Positions 25,732 to 34,991 of a DNA stretch of 64,000 nucleotides are shown piece by piece. Source of the stretch: Actinokineospora sp. NBRC 105648 (GTDB lineage: Bacteria > Actinomycetota > Actinomycetes > Mycobacteriales > Pseudonocardiaceae). Both the position numbers and the translations under genes were made by a program. Under the pieces are notes generated by a model. That model did no database searches and was not told where the DNA came from. It worked only from the letters and a program-made list of their open reading frames with translations. The stretch spans positions 62,001 to 126,000 of the forward strand of contig NZ_BSTR01000018.1 in assembly GCF_030269645.1 (NCBI RefSeq). The letters run 5' to 3'. Positions within the stretch are counted from its first letter, which is position 1. The number at the start of each line of letters is the position of its first letter.

Positions 25732-26931
25732 GTGCGTGACGCACCCGCGGTGGATCGCATCCGCGCTGGTCAGATGGCCGAGCCCAGCACGGCGGGCCGC
25801 TTCGGCGGGTTCGGCGGCCGGTTCGTGCCCGAGTCGCTGGTACCCGCGTGCCAGGAGGTCGAGCGGGCCTTCCGCGAGGCGTGGGCCGACCCCCGCTTCC
25901 GCGGCCAGCTGGACCGGCTGCTCGCCGGCTACGCGGGCAGGCCCACGGCGCTGACCCCGGCGTGGCGGCTCTCGGGTGACCTCGGGATCACCCTGCTGCT
26001 CAAGCGCGAGGACCTGGCGCACACCGGGTCCCACAAGATCAACAACGTCCTCGGCCAGGCGCTGCTGGCCCGGCGGATGGGCAAGACCCGGCTGATCGCC
26101 GAGACCGGCGCGGGCCAGCACGGTGTGGCCACCGCGACCGCCGCCGCGCTGCTGGGGATGCGCGCCACGGTGTTCATGGGCCAGCGGGACATCGAGCGGC
26201 AGGCGTTGAACGTGTTCCGGATGGAGATGCTGGGCGCCGAGGTCGTGCCGGTCACCTCCGGCAGCCGCACGCTCAAGGACTCGTGCAACGAGGCCATGCG
26301 GCACTGGGTGGGCGCCGTCGAGGACTCCTACTACTGCATCGGCTCGGTCATGGGACCGCACCCGTACCCGTGGATGGTCCGCGAGTTCCAGCGGGTCATC
26401 GGCGACGAGGCCCGCACGCAATGCGCGACGGAACTCCCCGCTGCCGTCCCGGACTACGTGGTCGCCTGCGTCGGCGGCGGGTCGAACGCGGCGGGCACGT
26501 TCGCCGGGTTCGTCGACACCTCGGCCCGGCTGATCGGCGTCGAGGCGGCGGGCGGTGCCGCGATGACCGATGGCGCCGTGGGTGTCCTGCACGGCTTCCG
26601 GTCCCGGGTGCTGCAGGACGACCAGGGGCAGATCGCCGAGGCGCACTCCGTCGCCGCCGGACTCGACTACCCGGGGATCGGGCCGGAGCACGCACATCTG
26701 GGTGAACTCGGTCGAGCGACATACGTGACCGTCGGCGACGACGAGGTGGTCGCCGCCGTGCACCGGCTGGCCCGCAGCGAGGGCATCCTCTGCGCGCTGG
26801 AGTCGGCCCACGCCGTCGCCTGGGTCATCCGCGCCGCCGAGTCGGGAGAGCTGCCACCGGGGGCGACCGTGCTGCTCACGCTGTCCGGCCGGGGCGACAA
26901 GGACATGAGCGCACTGATGGAGCTGGCATGA
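25732..26931 (+). CDS. trpB: Tryptophan synthase beta chain
   Basis: A 399-aa TrpB. The PLP lysine is K102 in HTGSHKINN, with ETGAGQHGVATATAAALLGM, the phosphate-binding GGGSNAAGTF, and LHGFRSRVLQDDQGQ all conserved. It condenses indole and serine to tryptophan. GTG 25732 has GGGAGG 5 nt upstream. It starts a trpB-trpA-gntR operon without trpC/trpD/trpF, so it is probably a secondary trpBA set under dedicated control. The codon and residue conservation argue for a working enzyme. Confidence 0.95.
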   Translation: MRDAPAVDRIRAGQMAEPSTAGRFGGFGGRFVPESLVPACQEVERAFREAWADPRFRGQLDRLLAGYAGRPTALTPAWRLSGDLGITLLLKREDLAHTGSHKINNVLGQALLARRMGKTRLIAETGAGQHGVATATAAALLGMRATVFMGQRDIERQALNVFRMEMLGAEVVPVTSGSRTLKDSCNEAMRHWVGAVEDSYYCIGSVMGPHPYPWMVREFQRVIGDEARTQCATELPAAVPDYVVACVGGGSNAAGTFAGFVDTSARLIGVEAAGGAAMTDGAVGVLHGFRSRVLQDDQGQIAEAHSVAAGLDYPGIGPEHAHLGELGRATYVTVGDDEVVAAVHRLARSEGILCALESAHAVAWVIRAAESGELPPGATVLLTLSGRGDKDMSALMELA

Positions 26932-27698
26932 CCCTCGAGACCCACCTGCGCGCCGTCCGGGAAGGCGGCCGCACCGCACTGGTCCCCTACGTCACCGGCG
27001 GCATCACCGAGTCGTGGACCGATCTCCTGGCCGCGTACGAGGCGGCGGGCGCGGACGCGATCGAGATCGGCCTGCCGTTCTCCGACCCCATGCTCGACGG
27101 CGTCACCATCCAGGAGGCATCGGACCGGTCACTCGCCCGGGGGACCACGGTCGAGTCGATCCTGTCCGACCTGGCGGGGATCTCGGTCGGCATCCCCTTG
27201 ATCGCCATGACCTACGCCAACCTGGCCCTGCGGGACGGCTTCTGCGCCCGGCTGCGCGCCGCGGGCGTCGTGGCCCTGGTGGTCCCGGACGTCCCGTTGG
27301 ACGAGGTGTCGGACCTGGAGCGGTCCGCGGCGGCGGCAGGGGTGGAACTGGTCCTGTTGGCCGCACCGTCGACCCCGCCCGCCAAACTCCCGGAGATCGC
27401 CACCCGCAGCCGAGGTTTCCTGTACGCAATCAGCCGCATGGGCACCACCGGCGAAGCAGGTGAACTCGCCGAGTCGGCCACCGTCCTCGCGGACGCGATC
27501 CGCAACGCGACAGATCTCCCGGTCCTGGTCGGCTTCGGCGTCTCCACCCCCGCGCACGCCGTCCACGCGGCCCGCCACGCCGACGGCGTCGTGGTCGCGT
27601 CCACGCTGATGCGCGCGCTCCTCGACGGCGCCACGCCGAGCGAAGTCGGGGCCCGAGTGGCGGCGATGCGCACCGCCCTGGACACAATGGCCCCATGA
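26928..27698 (+). CDS. trpA: Tryptophan synthase alpha chain
   Basis: A 256-aa TIM-barrel TrpA. The catalytic acids E46 (AIEIGLPFSDP) and D57 (MLDGVTIQ) are present; the usual ADGPVIQ loop reads LDGVTIQ, a diverged form. The phosphate-binding loop SRMGTTGEAG and VGFGVSTPAHA are near normal. It cleaves indole-3-glycerol phosphate and channels indole to TrpB. It overlaps trpB by 4 nt and the GntR gene by 4 nt. Its divergence supports a specialised rather than housekeeping copy. Confidence 0.92.
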   Translation: MTLETHLRAVREGGRTALVPYVTGGITESWTDLLAAYEAAGADAIEIGLPFSDPMLDGVTIQEASDRSLARGTTVESILSDLAGISVGIPLIAMTYANLALRDGFCARLRAAGVVALVVPDVPLDEVSDLERSAAAAGVELVLLAAPSTPPAKLPEIATRSRGFLYAISRMGTTGEAGELAESATVLADAIRNATDLPVLVGFGVSTPAHAVHAARHADGVVVASTLMRALLDGATPSEVGARVAAMRTALDTMAP

Positions 27699-28447
27699 GC
27701 GAACGGCGGCGTACCCCCAAGTACGCCGCCATCGCCGAAGACCTGACCACCAAGATCCACAACGGCGAGTACGCCCCGGGCACGGCACTGCCCGGCCAGC
27801 ACGAGCTGAGCGCCCACTACGGCGTCACCCTCATGACCCTCCGCCAGGCCTTGAGAGTGCTGGCGGACGACGGGTTGATCTCCCAGGAACCCGGCCGCGG
27901 CACCTTCGTACGGTCCCCCACCGCCGCCTACCGCTTGGAGTCCCTGCGCAGCATCGGCGACGACCTGCGCGCCCAAGGTCTGCCGTTGACCACCCGCGTT
28001 ATCCACCGGAGCGTGCGCGCCCTCCCGGTGGGGATCGCCGACATCTTGGCCGCGCCAGGCGGTACCGGCCTGCGCCTGGAACGCGTCCGCGAGATCGGCG
28101 GGCGGCCAGCCGTGCACCAGGTCTCGTGGGTCCCCGCCCCGCACGGCCCCACCATCCGCGACCAGGACTTCACCGCGGTGTCGCTGTACGAGGCCTTGGC
28201 ATCGGTGGGCGCCCAGGTCCACACCGCCACTGAACGCCTGATCCCGGTGGCCCTGCCCGCGCCGGTCGCCGCGCTGCTGGACCGGCCCCCGGGCACCCCG
28301 ACCTTCCAGAGCAACCGCACCACCCACGCCGCCGACGGCACCCCACTGGTCCACGACCAGGCCACCATCCTCGGCGACCTCATGGAAATCCGCACCGAGC
28401 GCTCCGTCCACACCCAAACCGTGCACTGGACCCCCGCCACGCCCTGA
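27695..28447 (+). CDS. GntR/HutC-family repressor of the trpBA operon
   Basis: A 250-aa protein. The winged helix (about 8-74) is KYAAIAEDLTTKIHNGEYAPGTALPGQHELSAHYGVTLMTLRQALRVL, seen as overlapping parts, then GLISQEPGRGTFVRS. A UTRA ligand domain follows (about 95-245). It is the last gene of the trpB-trpA-gntR operon (ATGA overlap). The two AGTTCTAGAACT palindromes upstream of trpB fit this family's operators, so negative autoregulation is likely. The effector is unknown; tryptophan, indole compounds or a sugar phosphate are possible. Confidence 0.88.
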   Translation: MSERRRTPKYAAIAEDLTTKIHNGEYAPGTALPGQHELSAHYGVTLMTLRQALRVLADDGLISQEPGRGTFVRSPTAAYRLESLRSIGDDLRAQGLPLTTRVIHRSVRALPVGIADILAAPGGTGLRLERVREIGGRPAVHQVSWVPAPHGPTIRDQDFTAVSLYEALASVGAQVHTATERLIPVALPAPVAALLDRPPGTPTFQSNRTTHAADGTPLVHDQATILGDLMEIRTERSVHTQTVHWTPATP

Positions 28448-28453
28448 GGACAG

Positions 28454-29170
28454 TCACAGCCCAACCGGCACCATCCCCAAGCCGGGCGGAAGGTGCAGCC
28501 AGGCCGTGGACTCCGCGTCCCACCCGGTCAACACCGCCGCCCCACACGGTGCGACAACCGGGACGTACTGCGCGGTGAGAAGACCGCTTACAGTCAGATG
28601 CACGGCATCGATGTCCTCGGCCGCTTGAGCCCAGTGCACCCGGGTGCTGCCGTTCACCGAGCGCGGATAGTGGTTCACGAGGCGCTCGTAGTCGGCCGGG
28701 GACCCGATGGTGAACACCCTGACGGCCGCCGGGTCGAAGGTGACGGTGAACAGCTGCCTGTCGTGGCCGAACTCCGCCCACTCGCCCCACTGCCAGGTGC
28801 TGGTCCCGTCGGGGAGGAACGAGGAGGTCCACAGCGCGCCACCCGGCTTGTCGTCAGCCGCGGTTCCGTCGACCAGCGAGATCGCACGCGGGGCCGCGTC
28901 GTCGGCGAACCGCGATTGAGGCGAGCGCAGCGCGGCGTCGCCGAGGGGACCGGTCGACACGCGCCGCAGGACGGCCGCGGCCATGTCCTCGATCTCGGGC
29001 GCGGGCCGGGCGGTGAACTCGCGGCCGGAGTGCCGCAGGGACGCCGCGAAGGTGACGTGCCGGTAGAGGTCAACGTCGGCGAGGTGGTCGACCTGGTCGG
29101 TGTCGGCGAGGAAGTCGCGCAGGAGCAGGCACAGTTCGATGAGCACGGGACTGCGGACGTGATCGACCAC
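28454..29170 (-). CDS. Protein of unknown function
   Basis: I do not recognise a family. The 238-aa soluble product lacks a signal peptide or membrane segment and has features of a globular alpha/beta protein (RQLFTVTFDPAAVRVFTIGSPADYERLV, then VHWAQAAEDIDAVHLTVSGLL, ending in TAWLHLPPGLGMVPVGL). GTG 29170 is preferred because GAGGG lies 6 nt upstream; a TTG two codons earlier is the alternative. It converges on the GntR gene (6-bp gap). Confidence 0.7.
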   Translation of the reverse strand: MVDHVRSPVLIELCLLLRDFLADTDQVDHLADVDLYRHVTFAASLRHSGREFTARPAPEIEDMAAAVLRRVSTGPLGDAALRSPQSRFADDAAPRAISLVDGTAADDKPGGALWTSSFLPDGTSTWQWGEWAEFGHDRQLFTVTFDPAAVRVFTIGSPADYERLVNHYPRSVNGSTRVHWAQAAEDIDAVHLTVSGLLTAQYVPVVAPCGAAVLTGWDAESTAWLHLPPGLGMVPVGL

Positions 29171-29176
29171 GAGCAA

Positions 29177-29447
29177 CCCTCGAAGTGCCTAGGCGGCTGG
29201 AGTACCCGACTGTAGCCACGCGGGGCGCGGGGCATCGCACGCTCGCTCGCACCCCGCGGCGGACTAGCAACTGACGGGCACGATCCCGTCTGGCGGCTGT
29301 GCTCGTGCCGCCGCCGCTTTGGGCTCCAGTCCCAATACCTCTTCATGCCTTTACAGTTGATCACCACGCTGCTGGTCGCGTTACCTGCGTCCACGAGCAA
29401 TTCGATCCCGCGCTAATGTCGCCCAGAGTCGGAACGCGGAGGAATAC
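29177..29447. promoter_or_regulatory. Divergent intergenic region
   Basis: About 270 bp between the divergent genes at 29170 (minus) and 29448 (plus). GC content is somewhat lower than around it (CTTCATGCCTTTACAGTTG near 29340-29360), which fits promoters. No gene or strong repeat was seen. Confidence 0.4.
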
Positions 29448-29837
29448 GTGGACGAGGATTGGTCGGCGGTCGCGACGGCCATCAAGTCGCGGTTGCGTGA
29501 ACTCAATCTGGGCCAGCGGAAGCTCGCGGAGCGGTCGCAGGTCTCGCAGGCCATCATCCGCGAACTGGAGAACCACACAGTCGAACGCCGCCGCAACACC
29601 AAGACCCTCGAAGCGCTGTCCCTCGCCCTCGAATGGCACCCCGGCCACCTGGCCGCCGTGCTGTCGGGCCGGACACCGCTCAAGCCCGGCGAGACCGGCG
29701 ACATGACCAGCGACCTGATCCTGTCCAGACTGGAGGCAATCCAAGATCGCCTCGACGACATGAACGACCGCCTCGAAGCACTCACCACGGACGTCATCAG
29801 CCTGGTTCACCAGAACGAGCAGCCCGACCGCCGGTAG
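29448..29837 (+). CDS. XRE-type helix-turn-helix protein with coiled-coil tail
   Basis: A 129-aa protein. An N-terminal HTH (about 8-65) shows IKSRLRELNLGQRKLAERSQVSQAIIRELENH (seen as overlapping parts). The C-terminal heptad-like segment is MTSDLILSRLEAIQDRLDDMNDRLEALTTDVISLV (about 88-122), a probable coiled coil for oligomerisation. GTG 29448 has GGAGG 5 nt upstream. The target is unknown. Such small XRE proteins are common in actinomycete differentiation loci, usually beside a DUF397 gene, which is absent here. Confidence 0.82.
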   Translation: MDEDWSAVATAIKSRLRELNLGQRKLAERSQVSQAIIRELENHTVERRRNTKTLEALSLALEWHPGHLAAVLSGRTPLKPGETGDMTSDLILSRLEAIQDRLDDMNDRLEALTTDVISLVHQNEQPDRR

Positions 29838-29940
29838 GCCGTACCTCCGGGAAACTCGCCGGTCTGGACGCCCTGCGGGGCTGACGGGCCTACAGGACTT
29901 CGGCCACCCATGGCCTGCCGGTTCTGGTCAGACAGCGCGA

Positions 29941-29982
29941 AAAGCCCCTGTGACTTAAAAGCACAGGTCACAGGGGCTTTTG
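29941..29982 (-). terminator. Bidirectional terminator after tRNA-Tyr
   Basis: A perfect 15-bp stem (29941-29955 with 29968-29982) whose ends are AAAA/TTTT, giving a U-run on both strands. It lies 8 bp past the tRNA-Tyr 3' end and 103 bp past the XRE gene. Confidence 0.85.
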
Positions 29983-29990
29983 GCTGGCGT

Positions 29991-30071
29991 GGCGGGTAGA
30001 GGATTCGAACCTCTGTAGCTTTCGCGACGGATTTACAGTCCGCTCCCATTGGCCGCTCGGGCAACCCGCCG
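29991..30071 (-). tRNA. tRNA-Tyr (GTA anticodon)
   Basis: An 81-nt type II tRNA with a long variable arm. The acceptor GGCGGGT pairs with ACCCGCC, the anticodon loop is CTGTAAA (anticodon GTA), the T-loop is GGTTCGAATCC and the discriminator is A. No CCA tail is encoded. Confidence 0.96.
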
Positions 30072-30223
30072 GGTGTCCGGTGCGACCGGACGGCAGGAAC
30101 CTTACCCAACCGATCGGGGGGACTTCCACGGGGTACCCCCTGCGCGGCGCGGGGGTGGGTGGGGGTGGCGGCGGTAGCATGCGGGCCGTCCTGAGATCCC
30201 CTGATCGCGGAGGTGCGTGGCAC

Positions 30224-30715
30224 GTGGCGGACCCGTCATTCGACGTGGTGAGCAAGGTCGACCGGCAAGAGGTGGACAACGCGCTCAACCAGGCGGCGAA
30301 GGAGTTGGCCACCCGGTTCGACTTCCGCAACACCGGGGCGCAGGTGAGCTGGTCGGGCGAGGAGGCGATCGCCTTCGAGGCCGAGACCGAGGAGCGGTGC
30401 GCGGCCGCGATCGAGGTGTTCAAGGAGAAGCTGATCAAGCGCGGCATCTCCCAGAAGGCCTTCGACATCGAGGAGCCCGCGCTCTCCGGCAAGGTCTACA
30501 AGGTCACCGGCACGCTCGTGCAGGGCATCTCCTCGGAGAAGGCCAAGGAGATCGCCAAGAAGGTCCGCGACGAGGGCCCCAAGGGCGTCCAGGCGCAGAT
30601 CCAGGGCGACCAGCTCCGGGTCACCGGCAAGAAGAAGGACGCGCTGCAGGACGTCATCACCCTGCTCAAGGGCGCCGACTTCGGGATCGCGATCCAGTTC
30701 ACCAACTACCGCTGA
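30224..30715 (+). CDS. YajQ family nucleotide-binding protein
   Basis: A 163-aa protein, exactly the length of E. coli YajQ. Conserved ends are [20 protein letters not shown] and [14 protein letters not shown]; the middle has ATRFDFRNT and [14 protein letters not shown]. It has two ferredoxin-like repeats. Family members bind nucleotides, and a Xanthomonas YajQ homologue binds c-di-GMP. GTG 30224 matches the family start with GGAGG 10 nt upstream. The window also holds an EAL protein, but no direct link is shown. Confidence 0.95.
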   Translation: MADPSFDVVSKVDRQEVDNALNQAAKELATRFDFRNTGAQVSWSGEEAIAFEAETEERCAAAIEVFKEKLIKRGISQKAFDIEEPALSGKVYKVTGTLVQGISSEKAKEIAKKVRDEGPKGVQAQIQGDQLRVTGKKKDALQDVITLLKGADFGIAIQFTNYR

Positions 30716-30959
30716 CCGGCGGGGGCGGCGGTCTCGGGACCTGAGACCGCCGCGTCACCCGGCTGCCGTGCAGGCACGTGGCGAGGGACTCGTAACTCCA
30801 CGCTCCGTGAGGACGATTCACTCAGGGGTGTGGGGACGAACAGGGGTCGACAAGGGCTGCCGCGGCAACCGGACGCGTCGGTAGCCTCGACGGCGGAACC
30901 CGTGCCCGAGCCGCGCTGAGCACTCTCGGCGCGGGTCCAGCCACGACAGGAGCCGTGTG

Positions 30960-31841
30960 ATGAAGGGCATCGTCCTCGCAGGTGGTAGCGGGACCAGGCT
31001 GCACCCGATCACCCAGGCGGTGTCCAAGCAGCTGCTCCCGGTCTACGACAAGCCGATGATCTACTACCCGCTCTCGGTGCTCATGCTGGCCGGGATCCGG
31101 GAGATCCTCATCATCTCGACCCCGGCGGACCTGCCGAACTTCCGCCGCCTGCTGGGCGAGGGCACCCAGTACGGGCTGAGCTTCTCCTACGCCGAACAGG
31201 CCCACCCGAACGGTCTGGCCGAGGCGTTCATCATCGGCGACGAGTTCATCGGCGACGACGACGTGGCCCTGGTCCTGGGCGACAACATCTTCTTCGGCAC
31301 CGGGTTCTCGCAGCTCATGCAGGCCAACATCAGCGCGATCGACGGCGCGGTGCTCTTCGGCTACCCGGTCAAGGATCCCGAGCGCTACGGCGTCGGCGAG
31401 GTCGACGAGACCGGCACGCTGCTCTCGATCGAGGAGAAGCCCGCCGTGCCCAAGTCGAACCGGGCGATCACCGGGCTGTACTTCTACGACAACGACGTGG
31501 TCAAGATCGCCAAGAACCTCACCCCGTCCGCGCGCGGCGAGCTGGAGATCACCGACGTCAACCTGGAGTACCTGCGCCAGGGCCGGGCCAAGCTGCTCGA
31601 CCTCGGTCGCGGTTTCGCCTGGCTGGACACCGGAACGCACGACTCGCTGCTCGAGGCCGGGCAGTTCGTGCAGGTCCTGGAGCACCGCACCGGCGTGCGG
31701 GTGGCGTGCCTGGAGGAGATCGCGCTCGACCGCGGCTACATCACCGCGGACGAGTGCTACGCGCTGGGCGCGAAGCTGGCGAAGTCCGGCTACGGCGAGT
31801 ACGTGATGAACCTGGCCAAGGCCGCGGGCGCCACTGGCTGA
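30960..31841 (+). CDS. rmlA: Glucose-1-phosphate thymidylyltransferase
   Basis: A 293-aa RmlA of normal length. The nucleotide-binding N-terminus is [20 protein letters not shown] with [37 protein letters not shown] and [15 protein letters not shown] are all conserved. It makes dTDP-glucose, the first step to dTDP-rhamnose and deoxysugars. ATG 30960 is preferred to the adjacent GTG because AGGAG lies 7 nt upstream. It stands alone, without rmlB/C/D. Confidence 0.95.
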   Translation: MKGIVLAGGSGTRLHPITQAVSKQLLPVYDKPMIYYPLSVLMLAGIREILIISTPADLPNFRRLLGEGTQYGLSFSYAEQAHPNGLAEAFIIGDEFIGDDDVALVLGDNIFFGTGFSQLMQANISAIDGAVLFGYPVKDPERYGVGEVDETGTLLSIEEKPAVPKSNRAITGLYFYDNDVVKIAKNLTPSARGELEITDVNLEYLRQGRAKLLDLGRGFAWLDTGTHDSLLEAGQFVQVLEHRTGVRVACLEEIALDRGYITADECYALGAKLAKSGYGEYVMNLAKAAGATG

Positions 31842-31846
31842 CCGGA

Positions 31847-32710
31847 TCAGAGCCGGTCGTCGGCCATCCGCTCCAGGCGGGCGACGCGGTCGGCGATCGG
31901 CGGGTGCGTCGAGAAGTGCCGGGAGAGGCCCTCGCCGGGGCGGAACGGGTTCGCGATCATCAGGTGCGACTGCGCGGCGACCGCGGGTTCCGGCGCAAGA
32001 GGGGCCAGCTGCGTACCTGCGTCGAGTTTGCGAAGAGCGGACGCGAGCCCTAAGGGGTCTCCGGTGAGCTGAGCACCGGATTCGTCGGCCTGGTACTCGC
32101 GGGAACGGCTTACCGCCATCTGCACGATGGTGGCGGCGATGGGCCCTAAGAGGGCCACGAGGATCAGCGCGATGGGGTTGGCTCGGTCTTCGTCGTCGTC
32201 ACCGAAGATGCCCGCGAACATCGCGAGGCTTGCGAGCATGCTGACGACGCTCGCCAGCGCGCCAGCGACGCAGGAGATCAGGATGTCGCGGTTGTAGACG
32301 TGCGAAAGCTCGTGCGCCAAGACTCCGCGTAGTTCGCGTTCGTCAAGCAGGTCTAAGAGGCCGGTGGTGCAGCAGACGGCGGCGTTGCGCGGGCTGCGGC
32401 CGGTAGCGAAGGCGTTGGGGGCCTCCGTGGGGCTCAGGTAGAGCCGCGGCATCGGCTGGCGGGCGGTGGTGGCCAGTTCACGGACTATCCGATACAGAGC
32501 GGGCTGCTCGGCCTGGGAGACCGGCCGCGCGTGCATCGCGCGCAGGGCCAGCTTGTCGGAGTTGAAGTAGGTGAAGCCGTTGACCCCGAGGGCCAGGACG
32601 ATGCCGATCATCAGGGCAGTGCGGCCGAACAACGAGCTGACCAGCAGGATCAGCGCCGTCATACCGCTCAGGAGGAGTGCGGTCTTCAGCCCGTTGAAAT
32701 GCCCGTGCAC
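31847..32710 (-). CDS. htpX: Membrane zinc metalloprotease HtpX
   Basis: A 287-aa M48 protease. Two N-terminal transmembrane helices (10-28, 32-48) precede the catalytic HELSH at 133-137 ([10 protein letters not shown]). Two more helices follow (about 145-170 and 180-205), and the third zinc ligand is in [17 protein letters not shown]. It degrades misfolded membrane proteins. GTG 32710 has GGAGGAGGGG just upstream. It carries at least three TTA leucine codons (32354-32356, 32147-32149, 32051-32053), unusually many for this GC content. It converges with rmlA (5-bp gap). Confidence 0.95.
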   Translation of the reverse strand: MHGHFNGLKTALLLSGMTALILLVSSLFGRTALMIGIVLALGVNGFTYFNSDKLALRAMHARPVSQAEQPALYRIVRELATTARQPMPRLYLSPTEAPNAFATGRSPRNAAVCCTTGLLDLLDERELRGVLAHELSHVYNRDILISCVAGALASVVSMLASLAMFAGIFGDDDEDRANPIALILVALLGPIAATIVQMAVSRSREYQADESGAQLTGDPLGLASALRKLDAGTQLAPLAPEPAVAAQSHLMIANPFRPGEGLSRHFSTHPPIADRVARLERMADDRL

Positions 32711-32795
32711 ACGCCCCTCCTCCGGTGTCAAGTCGCCGTGTGGCCCGGAAGGTTCAACGCCCACAGCGGGTGAGAAGTTCCAACCGGACAGTCGC

Positions 32796-33578
32796 TCAGT
32801 TGCCGCTCTCGCCCAACCGCCAGTACGTCGTCGGACGTACCCGTTGGCGCGGGTAACCGCGTTCGTCCAAGAGGTGCGCTCTTATCGCCAGCATCGCCGT
32901 GCGCTCACCGGCCATCCACACTTCCGGTAGCCCATCTGGCAGCAACGCGGCTCTTATCGCGTCCACCAAGACCGTGCTCTCGCCAGCGGCTGCGCCATCA
33001 CGGTGCAGCCAGGTAACCCCCGCGATCGACTGCTCTTCGGCAGAATCGGCTACCTCCACGAACGCCAAAGCGCGCTTACCGTCGGGGAGAGCGCTAAGAA
33101 TCGCCGTAATCGCCGGTAGCGCTGTCTCGTCTCCAGCAAGCAGGTACCAGTCCGCTGCGGGGTCCGGCTGGTAGGCGGGCGAGGGACCCACGAAGATCAT
33201 CTCGTCGCCGGGCACCACGCGCTCGGCCCAGGCGGACGCGGGGCCCGAGTCGCCGTGCAGGACGAAGTCGAAGTCGACCTCGTTGGTCGCCGGGTCGTGC
33301 CTGCGGATGGTGTAGGTCCTGGTCAGCGGCCTGACCTGGGACCACAGCGCGCGGGCCGACTCGAGCGTGAGCGGTTCCGGCAGGTCGGTGCCCGGCGGGT
33401 AGAAGTAGAGCATCACGTTCTGGTCGGTGCCCGCGCCCGCGAGATCGGCCAGGGAGTCGTGCTGGACGGTGACCCGCGCGAAGTGCGGGGTCACGCGCTC
33501 GACGCGGATGACGGGGACGCGCCAGAGGCGGGTCTCCTGCCTGCGGGAGCGCCTGCGGGCTTCGGGTCTCGTGCTCAT
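32796..33578 (-). CDS. Siderophore-interacting protein (FAD-binding ferric-siderophore reductase)
   Basis: A 260-aa protein. The FAD-binding domain is [18 protein letters not shown], then [37 protein letters not shown] in overlapping parts. The C-terminal SIP domain has [22 protein letters not shown] and ends [12 protein letters not shown]. It reduces ferric siderophores to free iron in the cytosol. ATG 33578 has AGGA 8 nt upstream. It is divergent from the amidase gene, sharing a region that contains a TetR-type palindrome. Confidence 0.9.
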   Translation of the reverse strand: MSTRPEARRRSRRQETRLWRVPVIRVERVTPHFARVTVQHDSLADLAGAGTDQNVMLYFYPPGTDLPEPLTLESARALWSQVRPLTRTYTIRRHDPATNEVDFDFVLHGDSGPASAWAERVVPGDEMIFVGPSPAYQPDPAADWYLLAGDETALPAITAILSALPDGKRALAFVEVADSAEEQSIAGVTWLHRDGAAAGESTVLVDAIRAALLPDGLPEVWMAGERTAMLAIRAHLLDERGYPRQRVRPTTYWRLGESGN

Positions 33579-33623
33579 CGCCACCATCCTCGCGCCCGTG
33601 ACACGGCTGCTGCGGCCGGGTTA

Positions 33624-33643
33624 CTGTTCGTTCGAACGAACAG
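33624..33643. promoter_or_regulatory. 20-bp perfect palindrome, predicted TetR operator
   Basis: CTGTTCGTTC followed by its reverse complement GAACGAACAG forms a perfect palindrome. It lies between the divergent siderophore-interacting gene (start 33578) and the amidase (start 33660). The GTTCGTTCGAACGAAC core is a typical TetR-family site. The TetR gene at the end of the amidase unit is the obvious candidate to bind it. Confidence 0.8.
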
Positions 33644-33659
33644 ATCTCGGGAGGCACGG

Positions 33660-34991
33660 ATGACCGGGCTGGAGACGTCAGTTCAGCTGCTGGCCGATGG
33701 TGCGGTCAGTTCCGTGGAGTTGGTCGACCAGGCTCTTACGGCTATCGAGAAAACCCAGCCGACGGTCAACGCATTCCGGCGAGTGCGCACGGAGGCAGCT
33801 CGTACGGAGGCTCTTGGTGCAGACGCTCGTCTAGCCGCAGGTGAACGGCTTCCCCTGCTCGGCGTGCCTATCGCGATCAAAGACGACGTGGACATCGCAG
33901 GCGAGCCGACGGCGTTCGGTTGCGCGGGGGACTTCCCGGTAGCGCAGACCGACTGCGCGCTCGTCGGAAAGCTCAAAGCGGCTGGCGCGGTGATCGTCGG
34001 TAAGACGAACACGCCCGAGTTCGGTCAGTGGCCTGTCACCGAGGGGTCCGCGTTCGGCGCTACACGCAACCCGTGGGATCTCTCGCGATCTCCAGGCGGC
34101 TCGTCCGGCGGGTCAGCCGCCGCGGTGGCGGCAGGCATCGTGCCTGCGGCGGTCGGGTCCGATGGGGCCGGTTCTGTGCGGATCCCGGCAGCGTGGACGC
34201 ACTTGGTCGGCATCAAGCCACAACGCGGCCGTGTGTCCAGCGAAGAGCTCTTCCACGGCATCACTACCGACGGCGTCCTCGCGCGCACCGTCGCCGACGC
34301 GGCTCTCCTGCTGGGAGTCTTAGCGGATAAGCCCTACCGGGCAGCGGTAGACCGCACGCCAGGGCGGCTACGGATAGGACTATCCCTCCGACCAGCGTTT
34401 ACCGGTGTCCGCGGAGTGGTCTTGGACCCTCTTGTGCGCTCGTCGGTGATCCGACTCGCACGAGTGCTGCGGTCTCTTGGGCACGAGATCGTCGTCGCGA
34501 ACCCGGCCTATGGGCTGATCGGCCTCAACTTCCTCCCGCGGTCCCTGGGCGGCGTGCACGACTGGCATGGCCGTGTGCCAGACCAGCTGTTGCTCGACCC
34601 CCGAACGCGCGGCAACGGGCGTGTCGGGAAGCTCTTACGCGGACGCGCGCTAGGGGTATCTCGAGCGACTCTTGGCGCGTTCCAGCGTCAGGTGGCGCGG
34701 GTGTTTGACCGAGTGGACGTGCTTTTAGCGCCGACGACCGCTCAGGTACCGCTGCGGGTGGGCGCGATCGACGGGCTGACCGGCTGGCAGACCGACCAGG
34801 CGATCATCCGGGCCTGCCCGTACGCATGGCCGTGGAATGTGCTGGGGTGGCCGGGGATCAACGTGCCCGCGGGCCACGCGCCGCTGCCGGTGGGCGCGCA
34901 ACTGCTCGGGCCGTCGGACAGCGAAGAGCTGCTGATCGCTCTCGCGGCGCAGCTGGAGGGTGTGGAGAGGTGGCATGAGCGATACCCGTGA
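33660..34991 (+). CDS. Amidase signature family enzyme
   Basis: A 443-aa protein with the Ser-Ser-Lys amidase core: the catalytic Lys in GVPIAIKDDVDIAGEPT, the signature SPGGSSGGSAAAVAAGI, and the nucleophile Ser in GSDGAGSVRIPA (the usual TGG before the Ser reads AG). It hydrolyses an amide; the substrate is unknown. ATG 33660 has GGAGG 5 nt upstream. Three in-frame TTA codons (34320-34322, 34635-34637, 34725-34727) and less GC-biased third positions distinguish it from the neighbours. The stop overlaps the TetR gene. Confidence 0.88.
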   Translation: MTGLETSVQLLADGAVSSVELVDQALTAIEKTQPTVNAFRRVRTEAARTEALGADARLAAGERLPLLGVPIAIKDDVDIAGEPTAFGCAGDFPVAQTDCALVGKLKAAGAVIVGKTNTPEFGQWPVTEGSAFGATRNPWDLSRSPGGSSGGSAAAVAAGIVPAAVGSDGAGSVRIPAAWTHLVGIKPQRGRVSSEELFHGITTDGVLARTVADAALLLGVLADKPYRAAVDRTPGRLRIGLSLRPAFTGVRGVVLDPLVRSSVIRLARVLRSLGHEIVVANPAYGLIGLNFLPRSLGGVHDWHGRVPDQLLLDPRTRGNGRVGKLLRGRALGVSRATLGAFQRQVARVFDRVDVLLAPTTAQVPLRVGAIDGLTGWQTDQAIIRACPYAWPWNVLGWPGINVPAGHAPLPVGAQLLGPSDSEELLIALAAQLEGVERWHERYP

